From the NCBI GenBank assembly GCA_025458545.1, contig JALOSH010000157.1, forward strand, positions 1-5,939: a stretch of 5,939 nucleotides of DNA, given 5' to 3'. How positions within the stretch are numbered: the first letter of the stretch is position 1; every line of letters begins with the position of its first letter. The DNA is from Hydrogenophaga sp. (GTDB taxonomy: Bacteria > Pseudomonadota > Gammaproteobacteria > Burkholderiales > Burkholderiaceae). A model generated the notes under the pieces. That model searched no databases and was not told the DNA's origin. It worked only from the letters and a program-made list of their open reading frames with translations. Both the position numbers and the translations under genes were made by a program. This document shows positions 5,392 through 5,939 of this stretch, in pieces.

Positions 5392-5939
5392 TCAGTCTGT
5401 GGTGGATGAGTTCGACACCCCGCTGACCACATGACCGCTCGGCACGTGCTGCGCGGCGTGTTCGATGTGGCCGGTCTGGTCGTCGAAGAAGAAGTCGGGC
5501 TCGAACTCGCGCAGGAACTCGCCTTTGGGCAGGCCGCCCAGGAACATGGCCTCGTCCACCTCGATGTTCCTGCAGGCGGTGCAAGGCTTCGAGCAAGGGC
5601 TTGAACGGGCCGCCCGCCAGCGGCTGAGCGGCGTGGCTGGCCTCGTGTGCCTGGAAAGCGCTCAGCCCCTGGGCTTGGTACACGCGCTCGGCTTCGTCGG
5701 AAAACAGCACCGCGTCGCCGTCGAACGCGATGCGCACCTCGTGCGGGTGGGCGTCGCTCGCGTGCACCGACTGCGGGTACACCTGCGCGGCGGGCACCCC
5801 CGCATCGAGCGCGGCGCGCACGTCGGCCAGGTGGGTGGAGAGGAACAGGTTGGCGCGCAGCGGGCGCAGGTAGCGCCAGGGCGGCTGGCCGCGCGTGAAG
5901 CTGCCGCGCTGAATGGGCAGGCCGTAGTGCTGCGCCGAG
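5392..5939 (-). pseudogene. cytosolic 5'-nucleotidase (PF06189-type), internally deleted and frameshifted; 5' end outside window
   Basis: The intact family members hydrolyse nucleoside 5'-monophosphates in the cytoplasm. The upstream frame (5938 to 5570, 123 codons) reads HYGLPIQRGSFTRG, then PLRANLFLSTHLADVRAALDAG, then VRIAFDGDAVLFSDEAERVY (aspartate motif DGDAVLF at about 5722-5687), and stops matching the family after EALHRLQ. After one extra base (G at 5569) the match resumes in another frame (5568 to 5392) with NIEVDEAMFLGGLPKGEF and EPDFFFDDQTGH, ending at TGA 5394-5392. Family members have roughly 30-40 residues between these two points, including the 'R(T/V)ALVTAR.AP.HER' segment. 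These are absent, so this is a true deletion plus a frame change rather than a single-base error. Without it the HAD-like motif II region is missing, so activity is unlikely. Translated in the first frame the protein would end at 5309 with an unrelated Arg-rich tail. An assembly collapse cannot be excluded. The N-terminus is beyond the window. Confidence 0.8.

Noticed and set aside
5647..5898. Plus-strand Arg-rich open frame opposite the 5'-nucleotidase
   Set aside because: It is very rich in Arg and Ala and lies opposite a clearly recognisable coding frame.

Overview
The window is high-GC DNA (about 65-70% over most coding stretches by eye) with strongly G/C-ending codons. The histidine kinase and 5'-nucleotidase resemble those of Burkholderiales, most likely a Comamonadaceae-type betaproteobacterium (Hydrogenophaga/Acidovorax/Rhodoferax-like). 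This placement is inferred from protein style and composition, not from a marker gene. No rRNA, tRNA, insertion sequence, CRISPR array or integrase is visible.

Layout. Positions 1-180 (minus) hold the first 60 codons of an SbmA/YddA-type ABC transporter. Its start codon overlaps the stop codon of a six-pass membrane histidine kinase (177-1601, minus) in an ATGA junction. A LuxR/NarL-type response regulator (1627-2262, plus) diverges from the kinase, with only 25 bp between the two start codons. A 164-bp regulatory gap (2263-2426) with dyads and hairpins follows. Next comes a 773-residue outer-membrane lipoprotein (2427-4748, plus), with an N-terminal ZU5-like segment and 12 cysteines beyond the lipidated one. 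After a 176-bp gap lies a small exported, probably beta-rich protein with a Pro/Ala/Val tail (4925-5323, plus). The right end carries, on the minus strand, a cytosolic 5'-nucleotidase gene (5392-5939, running off the window). An internal deletion with a frame change has broken it.

How the genes may work together (inference). Kinase and regulator form a two-component pair. The kinase is translationally coupled to the transporter, so sensing and transport are probably linked. The dyad CTACGC-N6-GCGTAG between the regulator and the lipoprotein gene is a candidate target of the regulator, which would tie the cell-envelope proteins to the same signal. The 5'-nucleotidase remnant appears unrelated.

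The most distinctive signals are five. They are the 25-bp divergent start region without Shine-Dalgarno sequences, the nucleotidase deletion, and the 18-bp perfect palindrome spanning the lipoprotein stop codon with a coding-like antisense tail beside it. The other two are the cysteine-rich orphan lipoprotein and the kinase-transporter stop/start overlap.
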